In this document: piece after piece, positions 52,493-61,789 of the stretch
How the letters are laid out: every line of letters starts with the position of its first letter
Numbering within the stretch: the stretch's first letter is position 1
Source: JAZDGX01 sp964482205
GTDB taxonomy: Bacteria > Eisenbacteria > RBG-16-71-46 > CAIMUX01 > WJJG01
Direction: 5' to 3'
DNA length: 64,000 nt
Assembly (NCBI GenBank): GCA_964482205.1
Contig: CAYZWI010000003.1
Coordinates: 252,699-316,698, forward strand
The notes under the pieces: generated by a model
Told to the model about the DNA's origin: nothing
Seen by the model: only the letters and a program-made list of their open reading frames with translations
The model's database searches: none
Made by a program: the position numbers and the translations under genes

Positions 52493-52771
52493 ATGACAAG
52501 GCATGAGAGATGGCAAACAGCTGCGACCTTTTGGATCCCACTCGCTATCGCGAGCGTGATCTTCCTCGCGCAGATCTTCCGGGTGGAGCCGAAACCGCCT
52601 TCCGGCCTCGTCGACCTCGCTGGGCAGGCAGTCGAATCGGAAGAGCCGACGTTGACATCGAGCGCAACGGAAAGCGCATGCGCATCAGGGTTCGACCGGC
52701 TCCACGGCCCTGACGGAAGCCGAGTATTCGCACGATTCTCGCGCGAACCGTGCATCCGACATCCTGGGTGA
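52493..52771 (+). CDS. Possible small membrane protein
   Basis: A 92-residue frame with one convincing hydrophobic segment (FWIPLAIASVIFLAQIF, residues about 12-29). GAGG lies nine bases before the ATG. No homology is recognised and codon pattern gives no firm support. The last 40 residues are unremarkable. It could be noncoding. Confidence 0.3.
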   Translation: MTRHERWQTAATFWIPLAIASVIFLAQIFRVEPKPPSGLVDLAGQAVESEEPTLTSSATESACASGFDRLHGPDGSRVFARFSREPCIRHPG

Positions 52772-52921
52772 GCCCGGGGAGCGCACGAACGCCCTGCCCC
52801 ACGCACCTGCGAAATCGCTGGTTTCAGGGCCCCATTTCAGGTAAAAGAAGGGCCACGCGCCGTCCCGCAAATGCCGCGGGAGATTCGAATGTGTGGGCAA
52901 CGCCCATGCGCGGAGGTGATG

Positions 52922-53647
52922 ATGGCGGAGAGAAGAACTGACGCGGCCATCCTGCTGGCCATCGGCTTGGCGCTGGCGGGCTTCTTCGTGGGACGCGGAT
53001 TCGTGCACAGCCGCACCGCCGATCGCTTCGTGACGGTCAAGGGACTGGCCGAACGAGAAGTGCTGGCCGACATCGCCCTCTGGCCCCTGCGCGCGGTGGC
53101 GACCAACGACAACCTCGGTCAAGCGCAAGCCCAGATTCAGCGCAGCCAGGATGCGATCTTCCAATTCCTCGACCGGCACGGAATCGATCGCGCGCAGGTC
53201 GAGTTGCAGAATTTCGAGGTGATCGACTTGCTCGCGAACCCGTATCGCGGGGAAGGCATGGTGCAGAGCCGCTTCATCATTCGCCAGACGCTCATGGTGC
53301 GATCGTCGGAGCCCGAGCGCATCGAAGCGGCGAGCCAGGATGTCGGGCAGTTGGTCGATGTGGGCGTCATTCTCTCTTCGGAGGGAGGGCCGTGGGGCGG
53401 GCCGACGTATCTCTTCACCAAGCTCAATGAGTTGAAGCCCGACTTGATCGCGGAAGCGACGGCCAACGCGCGCAAGTCGGCCGAGCAATTCGCCAAGGAT
53501 TCCGGCGCCAAGCTGGGAGGCATCCGCCAGGCGAACCAGGGAACGATCATCATCCAGGCTCGCGATCAGGCGCCGGGAGTGATGGACGAGAGCCAGCGGC
53601 ACAAGACCGTGCGCGTGGTCGCGACGATCGACTATTACCTGCGCTAG
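52922..53647 (+). CDS. SIMPL-domain (DUF541) protein
   Basis: A 241-residue protein with one N-terminal membrane segment (AAILLAIGLALAGFFVGRGFV) and a SIMPL domain. Family features are FVTVKGLAEREVLADIALWPL near the start of the domain, the region around GIDRAQVELQNFEVIDL and the late TANARKSAEQFAKDSGAKLGGI block. SIMPL proteins form periplasmic oligomers of uncertain role; BP26 of Brucella is an example. Two ATGs (52919, 52922) follow GGAGG; the second has the better spacing. Confidence 0.88.
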   Translation: MAERRTDAAILLAIGLALAGFFVGRGFVHSRTADRFVTVKGLAEREVLADIALWPLRAVATNDNLGQAQAQIQRSQDAIFQFLDRHGIDRAQVELQNFEVIDLLANPYRGEGMVQSRFIIRQTLMVRSSEPERIEAASQDVGQLVDVGVILSSEGGPWGGPTYLFTKLNELKPDLIAEATANARKSAEQFAKDSGAKLGGIRQANQGTIIIQARDQAPGVMDESQRHKTVRVVATIDYYLR

Positions 53648-53783
53648 CGCCTTCATCCGCGGCGCCTTCCGCCTCGGCCGGCCCTCGCCCAGGCCCTCGT
53701 ACGACCTCCATGGAATGCGCGGGCATCCGGGGGCCTTGGCCATACCGTCCGCCATATCTAACGAATTCAACCCGCCAGGGCGC

Positions 53784-53812
53784 TTGAATTACGGGCCGCC
53801 GCCTGCTATTCT
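53784..53812 (+). promoter_or_regulatory. Candidate promoter of the 3-repeat CC protein
   Basis: TTGAAT (53784-53789), 17 bases, TATTCT (53807-53812): each box matches four of six consensus bases with ideal spacing. The start codon lies about 75 bases downstream. Confidence 0.45.
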
Positions 53813-53887
53813 TCTGCCACTGAACGTTCCCGACTGTTCATCCTCGAAGCCGCTTCGGGGGCCATCTTCCTGTGGGGGAATGCAGCC

Positions 53888-54820
53888 ATGTACGCCACCC
53901 GTCTCTCGGCATCTCGTGCTGGTCTCCTCGTCCCCGCGCTTCTTCTTTTCGCAGCATTGCTCTTTATCGCCAGGCCCGCTGTTGCGAATCCCATCCAATG
54001 GAGCGGGGAGATCGATGGAATGGGGCCCGAATCCGCCGTGATGATCGACGTCGAGGATGATGCGGATGCCATGACCCAATCGGTCTATGTCGTCGCGACG
54101 AACAGCGGCAGCCAGCCCTGGGGCGGATTCCACTTCGGGATCTACGACCAGATAGGCGGACAAGACATCAGCAACATCGAGTTCACCGACAGCAGTCTCG
54201 GCGGGCCCGACCCAACGAGCAGCCAGGTTCCGCTCACCTGGACGATCAACAATGTCGTGGTCGGAGCGATCCTCGATCTGAGCTTCCACACGGACGCCGT
54301 CCTGCCTGGAGAAACGGCGTGGTTCGAGGTCTACTACGAGAACCCCGACAACATCTCCTTCTTCGGCGTCCTCTTCTATCCCACGCCGTTGCCCGAGCGC
54401 GCCTGCTGCTTCGAGAACGGCGATTGCGAAGTGCTTCGCATCGATGTGTGTGAAACAGCCGGCGGGGTGGTGCACGAGGAAGCCGAAACCTGCGAACCGG
54501 AGTTTTGCCCGCTGCCTCTCTGCGCGTGTTGCTTCGATCTCGATGACACCTGCCACACGCTAACCGAGACCGACTGCCTGGCCTCAGGCGGCACCTGGCA
54601 TGTGGGCTCGCAATGCCTCGAGGACGGCGGCGACATCTCGTGCCCGATCTGGCGCGTGTGCTGCGTGGAAGAGGATTGCTACATCAATCGCGAAGAGGAC
54701 TGCGCCTCCTTGGAAGGCCGCTGGCTCGTCGATGAACGCGCCTGCGAGCCCGGCATCTGCGTCATTCCGGTTCCCTCCGACGAACCGGGCTGGGGCGCGA
54801 TCAAGTCCCTCTATCGGTAA
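53888..54820 (+). CDS. Secreted protein with three CC repeats and a WGAIKSLYR tail
   Basis: A 310-residue protein with a signal peptide (LLVPALLLFAALLFIA, cleavage after VANP or nearby). Residues about 35-165 form a beta-rich domain (SVYVVATNSGSQPWGGFHF). Three Cys-rich repeats follow, each starting with a CC pair (RACC, CACC, RVCC), with the pattern described for the protein at 8051. The final WGAIKSLYR tail differs from that protein by one residue. Function is unknown. The shared tail, far from any other similarity, may be a sorting or anchoring signal. A strong terminator follows. Confidence 0.85.
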   Translation: MYATRLSASRAGLLVPALLLFAALLFIARPAVANPIQWSGEIDGMGPESAVMIDVEDDADAMTQSVYVVATNSGSQPWGGFHFGIYDQIGGQDISNIEFTDSSLGGPDPTSSQVPLTWTINNVVVGAILDLSFHTDAVLPGETAWFEVYYENPDNISFFGVLFYPTPLPERACCFENGDCEVLRIDVCETAGGVVHEEAETCEPEFCPLPLCACCFDLDDTCHTLTETDCLASGGTWHVGSQCLEDGGDISCPIWRVCCVEEDCYINREEDCASLEGRWLVDERACEPGICVIPVPSDEPGWGAIKSLYR

Positions 54821-54846
54821 TCGCTTTCGATCGCTTGCGGATCGTG

Positions 54847-54883
54847 GAAGAAGTCCCCGCGCCGTGAGGGCGGGGACTTCTTC
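54847..54883 (+). terminator. Terminator of the 3-repeat CC protein
   Basis: A 14-base perfect inverted repeat, GAAGAAGTCCCCGC and GCGGGGACTTCTTC, with a 9-base loop, lies 26 bases after the stop. Only a short pyrimidine-rich end, CTTCTTCGT, follows. Confidence 0.8.
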
Positions 54884-54964
54884 GTCGTCGGGCCTCTCGG
54901 AATGGCCGCATCGCCTTGCATGCGCGCGCTTCCCCTCCACGTCCGCACCTGCTATCAAGTGGGC

Positions 54965-55633
54965 ATGAGATTCTTTCCACTTCTGGGAAGCTATCGGAGT
55001 TTTGAAGAACTCGCCCGCCGTGCACCGGAGGGGTCCACCTGGTCGCGCGCTCTCGTCGCTCGTGCCTCGCCCTTCCTGATTGCGGCTCCTCATGGCGGCG
55101 GCATCGAGCCGGGCACCACGGAACTCGCGCAAGCGGTCGCGGGCGACGATTTCGCCCTTTACAGCCTGCTCGGAACGCGGCCGCGCGGCAATCTACGCCT
55201 GCACCTTCCAAGCCATCGCTTCGACGATCCTGCCTTCATCGATGCGGCCGGCCGGGCACGCGTGGTCGTGGCCCTGCATGGGTGCGAGGGATCGGAATCG
55301 ATCGCCTCCGTCGGAGGGCTTCACATCGAGTTGGGCGAACGCATCCTGTCCGCGCTGCAGGCCGCGGGCTTTGACGCCGCGCCTGACGCGACGGACCATT
55401 CGGGAAAAGATCCTCGCAATCTCTGCAATCAGGGGCGGGATGGCCGGGGCGTGCAGCTCGAACTCAGCCGCGCGCTGCGCCGATCGATGTTCCAGGGGCT
55501 GACCGTGCTCGAGCGGCACAGAACGAGGGAGCCCTTCGCTCGTTTCGTGGATGCGTTGCGCGGAGTTCTCCTCATCGCGGCGCGCGAGCTCGAGCAGGAA
55601 GGAGATCTCGCGGCACACGAGCGCGAGCCCTGA
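54965..55633 (+). CDS. Poly-gamma-glutamate hydrolase-like zinc peptidase (YjqB/DUF867)
   Basis: The 222-residue protein has the conserved elements of the YjqB/PghP family: APHGGGIEPGTTE (zinc ligands His and Glu), LHLPSHRFDD, VALHGCEG (third zinc His), GKDPRNLCNQGRDGRGVQLE and LSRALRRSM. The family belongs to the carboxypeptidase-like fold and contains phage enzymes that cut capsular poly-gamma-glutamate. It is often mislabelled as a phage replication protein. No signal peptide is present, so a cytoplasmic role is likely. Here no phage genes surround it. ATG at 54965 has only a weak AAGTGGG site. Confidence 0.85.
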   Translation: MRFFPLLGSYRSFEELARRAPEGSTWSRALVARASPFLIAAPHGGGIEPGTTELAQAVAGDDFALYSLLGTRPRGNLRLHLPSHRFDDPAFIDAAGRARVVVALHGCEGSESIASVGGLHIELGERILSALQAAGFDAAPDATDHSGKDPRNLCNQGRDGRGVQLELSRALRRSMFQGLTVLERHRTREPFARFVDALRGVLLIAARELEQEGDLAAHEREP

Positions 55634-55723
55634 GGGCAAACGATCGATCGGCGTTGCTCCGGTCATGGCTCGATCGTGCGTTCCTTCCGAAGTGTCGCTC
55701 GATCGAGCTTCCCTCCTACTTCC

Positions 55724-56632
55724 TCAATGCAGCCAGCCTCCCGCCACGATCAACACGACGATGCCGAGCACGATGCGATATACCGCAAAGGGCGCGAATC
55801 CTCTGTGGCGGACCCAGGCCATGAACCACGCGACCGCGGCATAGGCGACCAGAAAGGAAACGACGAACCCGATCGCCAGCACGATCCACCCATGGCCGTC
55901 GATCCCGGAAGCGCCGAGCGGATTGTCGGGCGTGCCGCGCACGGTCTGAAAGAGATCGAACAAGGTCGCGACCGCCATCGTGGGCATCGAGAGAAAGAAG
56001 GAGAACTCGAGCGCGGCCGCGCGCGACATGCCGGCCAGTTGTCCGCCGGCGATGGTCGCCATCGATCGTGAAGTGCCCGGAAAGACGGCCGCAAGAATCT
56101 GGCACGCGCCGACCCATGCGGATTGGGCGGGAGTCATCGCTTCCATGCTCCAGGTGCGAATGCGCCCTTGGCCGTCCGATGCCGCTTCGTGCCCCGGGCC
56201 CACCTTCTCCGCGGGCGCTTGCCGGGCGTCGATCAACCACATGATGATGCCGCCCACGAGGAGCGCGATGCCCATCAGCACCAGGCTCTCGAGATGCTCG
56301 CCGATCACGCGGCTCAGGAGAAATGAGGGCACCGCCGTGACGACGAAGGCGATGGCCACGAGGCCGAGCGGATGCGTGAGGACGGTGCGATCGCCGGCTT
56401 CGCCGCGCGGGAAGGTGGACAGGAAGCGCGCAATCCGCGTGCGGAAATAGACGGGCAGGCAGAGGATCGCGCCGAGTTGGATCACGACCGCGTACATCTT
56501 CCAGTAGCCGGCGGTGAGCTCGAGGCCGAAGAGCGATTGAACGAGGCGCAGGTGCGCGGTCGAACTGACCGGCAGGAATTCCGTCAGGCCTTCCACGATG
56601 CCCAGGAGAATAGACAACAAGTAATCGCTCAC
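55724..56632 (-). CDS. uppP: Undecaprenyl-diphosphatase UppP/BacA
   Basis: The GTG at 56632 has GGGAGGG upstream and starts the protein next to TM1 (302 residues). Family motifs are GIVEGLTEFLPVSSTAHL in the first membrane region and FPGTSRS near residue 190, which form the active site facing the periplasm. The enzyme converts undecaprenyl diphosphate to the monophosphate carrier for cell wall and glycan synthesis. A hydrophilic loop of about 30 residues (KVGPGHEAASDGQGRIR) between membrane segments is longer than usual. It stands alone, convergent with the hydrolase gene before it. Confidence 0.94.
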   Translation of the reverse strand: MSDYLLSILLGIVEGLTEFLPVSSTAHLRLVQSLFGLELTAGYWKMYAVVIQLGAILCLPVYFRTRIARFLSTFPRGEAGDRTVLTHPLGLVAIAFVVTAVPSFLLSRVIGEHLESLVLMGIALLVGGIIMWLIDARQAPAEKVGPGHEAASDGQGRIRTWSMEAMTPAQSAWVGACQILAAVFPGTSRSMATIAGGQLAGMSRAAALEFSFFLSMPTMAVATLFDLFQTVRGTPDNPLGASGIDGHGWIVLAIGFVVSFLVAYAAVAWFMAWVRHRGFAPFAVYRIVLGIVVLIVAGGWLH

Positions 56633-56889
56633 GAACCCTCCCGCGAATGAATGGCATCCCTCCGCCTGCATCACGGCCGGATCGATTCACCCGGTGACTG
56701 CCGAATGTGCAGGCGCCGGGCGATCGGCCGCCGGACGATCCACCGCGCGCAACCTTGCGCGAAAGTGCCTCATCCGGACAAGGCGATCAATGCAGGAATA
56801 GGGGTCTCATGACTCGCTCGGAATCGCACGCCGGTAGTCGCATCGAGGTGAGCGCATCGAGGCAGGCGCATCCGTTCGACGCATCGAGC

Positions 56890-58542
56890 TCAGCGCACGA
56901 TCGTCACGCGGCGAACGATGCCGGGCCGCATAGAGGCACGGGACCCCGCGGCCATTTCCCCAAGCGCCAGAGGACCGGCCGGATTCGGCTGAAGATGGAG
57001 AAGATAGGCGCCTGACGAGAGGCTGTTGGGCAAGAGAAGCATGGCGCGCTCGTCGCCCGCCCGGGCCGCTTCGTGCCCCGAGGCCACGCGCCGTCCGAGC
57101 GCGTCGAAGAGCGACCAGTCGAGCGCGGGGCCTGCGGGCAGCAAACAGGGAATGGCTCCGTCGAACCGGACAATCGAGGCAGCGTGGAACGCATGCTCGA
57201 AAGAGCGCCAGCCGTCTCTTTGCGAATCGTCGACGGAAGAGGCGTCCAGAAAGACGAGATACTCGCCCTCGCCATCGCCCGTCATCACGAGCATCCCGCT
57301 CTCGTCGTAGGTCCAGGCGGCAAAGAGCGAGCCGTCCTTCAAGATCGCCTCGGGTCTCGCGGGCACGCCGAGCAGGGCGAGCTCAGCCGGGCCTTCGTCT
57401 CCGGCATCCCAGCGAACGAGGAAGGCATCGTCTTCAAAAGGAAACTCGAGGGAAGCAAGATCGAGCTCGAGCCCGGCCACATTGTGAATCATGCGGACAC
57501 GAATTTCCTGTGAGACGGCCGGTGCGGTTGAGGCCATGAGGTTCGCGGTCGAGTGACAGGCATCGAAGCGCGCGAAGTCGCCGAGAGGATTGCGCATCTC
57601 GAGGCGCGCCCAGTACCAGGCGCCTTCCGCATCGGCATTGATCGATATCGCCTTCGGCAGCGGATCGAGCGTGAAACGCTGCAGGAAATCGCAGATCAAG
57701 CGCTCCTCCGCGCAACCCCAGCCATGGCCGGAGTGCACCGACTCGCGCAACACGACCGTGTCGGCCACCGGCTCCATCACGGCGTAGAGGTCCTCCGCAT
57801 GCTCGCGCCACACTTGATCCGAATCGCCAAGCCCGAAGGTGAGCCAGAGAGGCAAGTGGCTCGCGTTCACATGCATGCTCGCGGTCGAGTCGGCGAAGAC
57901 GATCGCGGAGTTGCGGTGGTATTCGAACGGCACTTGCTCGGGCGTTCCTCCAAACGCGGCGATCATCGAGTTGTTGATGCCTTGCTCGTGAAAGCGACGT
58001 TCGCAATCCTGAATCCCCGACAACGACGCGGCCGCCGCCACCATCGGTCCGGCGGGATTGAGATGATTGTTCGAGAAGATCATGCCCGCGGCTCCGCCCA
58101 TCGAGGCTCCCACCATGTAGATGCGTAGCGGGTCGATCGCGTAGCGTTCCTCCAACCAGCGGATCACATCGACCACATGCGCTTGCGTGGCGTGATTGTT
58201 CCAGTGCGAGGCCGTCACCCCCGTGTGGCTCATGACGATCCAGCCGCGCTCGCCGGCGATCTCGTCGAAGTCGGTGGCGTTTTTCATCTCGAGGTGCGAG
58301 GCGCCGAGTTGATGCCAACCGATCAGCAGCGGACAAGGAACCTGAGGATCGTAGCTTTCGGGAATCTGCACCCAGAAGGTCTCGGTGTCTCCGAGACTGG
58401 TCGTGATCGTCTCCGTGAATTCCGTGTGGGCGAAGGCCGGCAGCGTTCCCGCGACGAGCGCGAGCGTCAGGAGAAAGAGCCGTCGGCGAGTCTCATGCCT
58501 CGTCGTGCCTGGGGCACCGCCGTATGGCCGGCGTCGTCTCAT
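56890..58542 (-). CDS. Secreted esterase-like alpha/beta hydrolase with C-terminal sorting-like domain
   Basis: The 550-residue protein has an N-terminal signal peptide preceded by a long basic segment (RRRLFLLTLALVAGTLPAFAH). An alpha/beta hydrolase domain covers residues about 50-300: GWHQLGASH near the oxyanion hole and the nucleophile elbow GASMGGAAG. The likely His is in SGHGWG. It resembles PHB depolymerase or feruloyl esterase-type secreted hydrolases. The C-terminal 90 residues (FDALGRRVASG to VRRVTIVR) are related to the FlgD-type domain of other exported proteins here. A -10-like TATAAT lies at 58689-58684, about 140 bases upstream. Substrate is unknown. Confidence 0.78.
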   Translation of the reverse strand: MRRRRPYGGAPGTTRHETRRRLFLLTLALVAGTLPAFAHTEFTETITTSLGDTETFWVQIPESYDPQVPCPLLIGWHQLGASHLEMKNATDFDEIAGERGWIVMSHTGVTASHWNNHATQAHVVDVIRWLEERYAIDPLRIYMVGASMGGAAGMIFSNNHLNPAGPMVAAAASLSGIQDCERRFHEQGINNSMIAAFGGTPEQVPFEYHRNSAIVFADSTASMHVNASHLPLWLTFGLGDSDQVWREHAEDLYAVMEPVADTVVLRESVHSGHGWGCAEERLICDFLQRFTLDPLPKAISINADAEGAWYWARLEMRNPLGDFARFDACHSTANLMASTAPAVSQEIRVRMIHNVAGLELDLASLEFPFEDDAFLVRWDAGDEGPAELALLGVPARPEAILKDGSLFAAWTYDESGMLVMTGDGEGEYLVFLDASSVDDSQRDGWRSFEHAFHAASIVRFDGAIPCLLPAGPALDWSLFDALGRRVASGHEAARAGDERAMLLLPNSLSSGAYLLHLQPNPAGPLALGEMAAGSRASMRPGIVRRVTIVR

Positions 58543-58796
58543 CGGATCGTGTCCTCCGGCACGGATGCGCGTTGCCTGGGAAATCGCGCTTCCTCGCCTG
58601 TGCGCGGGTCGCGGGCGCATCGGATGGCCGCGCAGCACACGGGGCGCGCAGAGATTGCGCGCCCACCATGCACGCCCACCATGATTATACCGCTTCGCTC
58701 GCCTTCCACGGACTACGGTGATAGGCTCATCCATCGCTTCTCACGATGGGAGGCCCTGAAGCAGGCAACCTCCCAAGCTCTCCGTTTGGAGGAGCC

Positions 58797-59366
58797 ATGT
58801 CCTGGATGGATCGTTTCCGGGCGGCCGGCGGCACCGAGCACGATGCCGGCCCCAAGTCGGCCACCGTGCGCGGCATCGTCAAGGAACTGGATGCGCTCGA
58901 GCCCCAAGAAGCTCGCTTCGCCGCCGCCTTCGCCTGCATCCTCGGTCGCGCGGCCGCGTCCGATCTGACGATCGATGAGGCCGAGATCCGGGTGATGGAG
59001 AATCTCGTCGGCCGCCTGGGACATCTTCCGGAAGAGCTCGCCCGTCTGGTCGTCCGCATCGTCAAGCATCGCTCCTCGCTCTTCGGAGCGACCGAGGACT
59101 TCGTCGTGACGCGGGAATTCCGCGAGATCTCGACGGTCTCGCAGCGCGTCGAGCTGCTGCATTGCCTCTTCGCCGTCTCGGCGGCCGACCGTTCGATTTC
59201 GGTGGAGGAGGAAGAAACCATTCGCCGAATCGCGACCGAGCTCGGCTTCGGTCACGCGGAATACATCGAGGCTCGCTTGCGATTCAACGCCTTGCGCGAA
59301 GTCTTGCGCGACCTGCCCGGAAAACGGGAACGAGCGGACGAGGGAAGCGGCGGACCGGAGGCTTGA
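58797..59366 (+). CDS. TerB-like protein
   Basis: A 189-residue, all-helical, soluble protein. Acidic helices with ASDLTIDEAEIRVMENLV and the later AADRSISVEEEETIRRIATELG pattern match TerB (tellurite-resistance B) domains, which have two metal-binding acidic repeats. TerB-like proteins are linked to stress and membrane-associated signalling; no ter operon is present. GGAGGAG lies just before the ATG. The last 15 residues are charged and disordered. nrfH begins 188 bases downstream. Confidence 0.8.
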   Translation: MSWMDRFRAAGGTEHDAGPKSATVRGIVKELDALEPQEARFAAAFACILGRAAASDLTIDEAEIRVMENLVGRLGHLPEELARLVVRIVKHRSSLFGATEDFVVTREFREISTVSQRVELLHCLFAVSAADRSISVEEEETIRRIATELGFGHAEYIEARLRFNALREVLRDLPGKRERADEGSGGPEA

Positions 59367-59554
59367 GGGGCGCCGGTTGGGACCCCGGAAATCCCCCATT
59401 GTCCCGGTCCCCGAATCGTACTAGAAGCAGAAGCGCGAGCCCGGCCTGTCTCTTGCCTCCCGGACAGAGCCCGGCCGGCTGCCTTTGCGCTCACGATCTC
59501 CATTCCGATCGACTGGCGTCTTGCGAACGGACCGTCAGGTTTCTTGGAGGTGAG

Positions 59555-60073
59555 TTGGCGCGTGAAGGGGCACATCCTCGTTCGGCCGGTAGCGCCTCGT
59601 ACTGGGCGCTCCTGACGACGGCCGTCTTGGCCGGAGCGGCGATTGGCTTGGGCCTCTTCACCTTCGTCTACGCGAAAGGCTACTCCTACCTCTCGAACGA
59701 CCCCGCCGCCTGCGCCAACTGCCACATCATGAACGACCACTACGCGGCCTGGCGGGCTTCGAGCCATCACGCCGTGGCCTCGTGCAACGATTGCCATGTT
59801 CCTCACGAGCTGGCCGGCAAGTACGCGGTCAAGGCGCGCAACGGCTTCTGGCATTCGTTCTACTTCACGACGAACGCCTTCCCCTACCCACTCAGGATCA
59901 CCGAGCGCAATCACGATGTCCTCGAGCTGCGTTGCCGGGATTGTCACGAGGCGATGGTGGCGGCGATGAACGCGGGCATCGATCCGCCGTCCAACGAAGT
60001 GCGCGGCCGGACGAGCCGCGAAGGGTTGGAGTGCACGCATTGTCACCACTATGTCGGGCATTGGGTGCGATGA
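59555..60073 (+). CDS. nrfH: NrfH-type tetrahaem quinol dehydrogenase
   Basis: The TTG at 59555, with GGAGGTGAG directly upstream, gives 172 residues, the usual NrfH length; longer frames run into unrelated sequence. One N-terminal membrane helix (WALLTTAVLAGAAIGLGLFTFV) is followed by four haem motifs: CANCH, CNDCH, CRDCH and CTHCH. The first is CANCHIM, the CxxCHxM arrangement in which Met is the ligand of haem 1 in NrfH. The protein takes electrons from quinol and passes them to NrfA. nrfA follows 90 bases downstream. Confidence 0.92.
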   Translation: MAREGAHPRSAGSASYWALLTTAVLAGAAIGLGLFTFVYAKGYSYLSNDPAACANCHIMNDHYAAWRASSHHAVASCNDCHVPHELAGKYAVKARNGFWHSFYFTTNAFPYPLRITERNHDVLELRCRDCHEAMVAAMNAGIDPPSNEVRGRTSREGLECTHCHHYVGHWVR

Positions 60074-60163
60074 TGCGATGAGACGGTCTGGGCACGGGCT
60101 TGGTCTGCGCGCATACGCGCAGCCGGCATCGGGCGCGAACGAGCGAGCGTGTGAGGAGGTGCG

Positions 60164-61744
60164 ATGACGACGCATTCGACCGGAAGCATGGGACGGCGCT
60201 ACGGGGGGCGATGGCTCGTCGCCGCCGCCGTGGGAGCCGCGATCGTCACGCTGCTCATCGCGCTCTTGTTGACCAACATCCTTCAACGAAAGGCGGAGTC
60301 GCGAAATCCCTTCTTCCGCGTGGTGACTCTCGACGACAACACCGTGGACCCGGCGGTCTGGGGCCGCAACTTCCCGCTGCAGTACGATCGCTACGTCCGC
60401 ACGGTCGACATGACCCGCACGCGCTACGGCGGCAGCGAAGCGATGCCCAGAGAGCCGGTGGTTGCGGGAACGCAGACGGCCACGACGCCCGCGACCCCTC
60501 CGGCAACGCCGGCCGCGACGCCACCCGCGCCCGCCAACATGGAGCGCCCCGAGGTCCTCTCCTACTCGCGCCTCGTCGAGGACCCGCGCTTGCGCAGCTT
60601 CTGGGCGGGTTACGCCTTCGCGGAGGACTTCCGTGAGGAGCGCGGGCACGCCTACATGTTCATCGACCAGGTCTTCACGCGCCGCCAGGAAGTGGTGCAG
60701 CAGCCGGGCGCCTGCCTGCACTGCCATGCCTCCGTCTACACCGTGTACCGCGATCAGGGCGGCGGCGATTTGATCGCGGGATTCGCCAAGGTGAATGCGA
60801 TGCCCTATCGGGACGCGGCCGCGCTGGCGAAGTATCCGGTCTCCTGCATCGATTGCCACGATCCTGAGACCATGCAGCTGCGGATCACGCGTCCGGGGCT
60901 GATCGAAGGCATGCGCACGCTGATGGGCGATCCGAACTACGACATCAACAAGGAAGCGACCCGCCACGAGATGCGCGCGTATGTCTGCGCGCAGTGCCAT
61001 GTCGAGTATTACTTCCAAGGCCCCGAGAAGCGCTTGACCTATCCGTGGAAGAACGGTCTGCGCGCCGACGAGATCCTCTCGTACTACGAGGAGACGGGGT
61101 TCAAGGACTGGACCCACGCGATCAGCCAGGCGCCGGTGTTGAAGGCGCAGCATCCCGAATTCGAGATGTACATGCAGGGCGTGCACGCGCGCAGCGGCGT
61201 GACCTGCGCCGATTGTCACATGCCCTACATGCGCCAGGGCGCCTTCAAAGTGAGCGATCACTGGGTGCGCAGTCCGGTGCTCAACATGGCGGCCGCCTGT
61301 CAGACCTGCCATCGCTGGTCGGAAGAGGAGCTGCAGAATCGGGTCTTCACGATCCAGGATCGCACCTATCAGCTGCGCAACCTCGCCATCGACGCGGTCA
61401 TCGAGCTCGCCAACGCGATCGCGCGCGAAAGCGAGCGCGGGACCCCCGAACCGGTGCTCACCGCGGCGCGCACCTACCAACGCCGCGCGCAGTTCCTGAC
61501 GGATTTCATCGAAGCGGAGAATTCGATGGGGTTCCACGCGTCCCAGGAGGCCGCGCGCATTTGCGCGCTGGCGCTCGATTACGCGCGCCTGGGGACCGCG
61601 ACGCTCTACACCGGCGAAACGCCGAGCGCGCCTCCGGCCTTGCTCGCGCCTCCGCCGCAAACGGTCACGCCGCCCGCGGGAGGCGAGATCTTCCAGCGAC
61701 GCGGAGCGCCACCCCAGAGGCCGAAGATCGGGGAACAGATCTAG
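60164..61744 (+). CDS. nrfA: Ammonia-forming nitrite reductase NrfA, CxxCH-type active site
   Basis: The 526-residue protein has an N-terminal anchor (WLVAAAVGAAIVTLLIALLL) and five haem motifs: CLHCH (184-188), CIDCH (228-232), CAQCH (275-279), CADCH (348-352) and CQTCH (379-383). The enzyme reduces nitrite to ammonium. The first motif normally is CxxCK, with Lys as ligand to the catalytic haem; here it is His, as in a minority of NrfA proteins. Conserved Tyr (VEYYF, about 282) and His341 (HARSGVTCADCHMP) are present. A Pro/Thr/Ala linker (residues 100-125) is unusual, and the C-terminal FIEAENSMGFHAS helix is normal. GAGGAGGTG precedes the ATG. Confidence 0.95.
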   Translation: MTTHSTGSMGRRYGGRWLVAAAVGAAIVTLLIALLLTNILQRKAESRNPFFRVVTLDDNTVDPAVWGRNFPLQYDRYVRTVDMTRTRYGGSEAMPREPVVAGTQTATTPATPPATPAATPPAPANMERPEVLSYSRLVEDPRLRSFWAGYAFAEDFREERGHAYMFIDQVFTRRQEVVQQPGACLHCHASVYTVYRDQGGGDLIAGFAKVNAMPYRDAAALAKYPVSCIDCHDPETMQLRITRPGLIEGMRTLMGDPNYDINKEATRHEMRAYVCAQCHVEYYFQGPEKRLTYPWKNGLRADEILSYYEETGFKDWTHAISQAPVLKAQHPEFEMYMQGVHARSGVTCADCHMPYMRQGAFKVSDHWVRSPVLNMAAACQTCHRWSEEELQNRVFTIQDRTYQLRNLAIDAVIELANAIARESERGTPEPVLTAARTYQRRAQFLTDFIEAENSMGFHASQEAARICALALDYARLGTATLYTGETPSAPPALLAPPPQTVTPPAGGEIFQRRGAPPQRPKIGEQI

Positions 61745-61789
61745 CACTCGCCTTGACAGAAGGGTGCAGGCCCGCAATTCTTGCCGCTC

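Noticed and set aside
58660..58683. Tandem CGCCCACCATG units near the esterase promoter considered as operator sites
   Set aside because: Two direct 11-base units could be a slippage product, and nothing else supports regulator binding.
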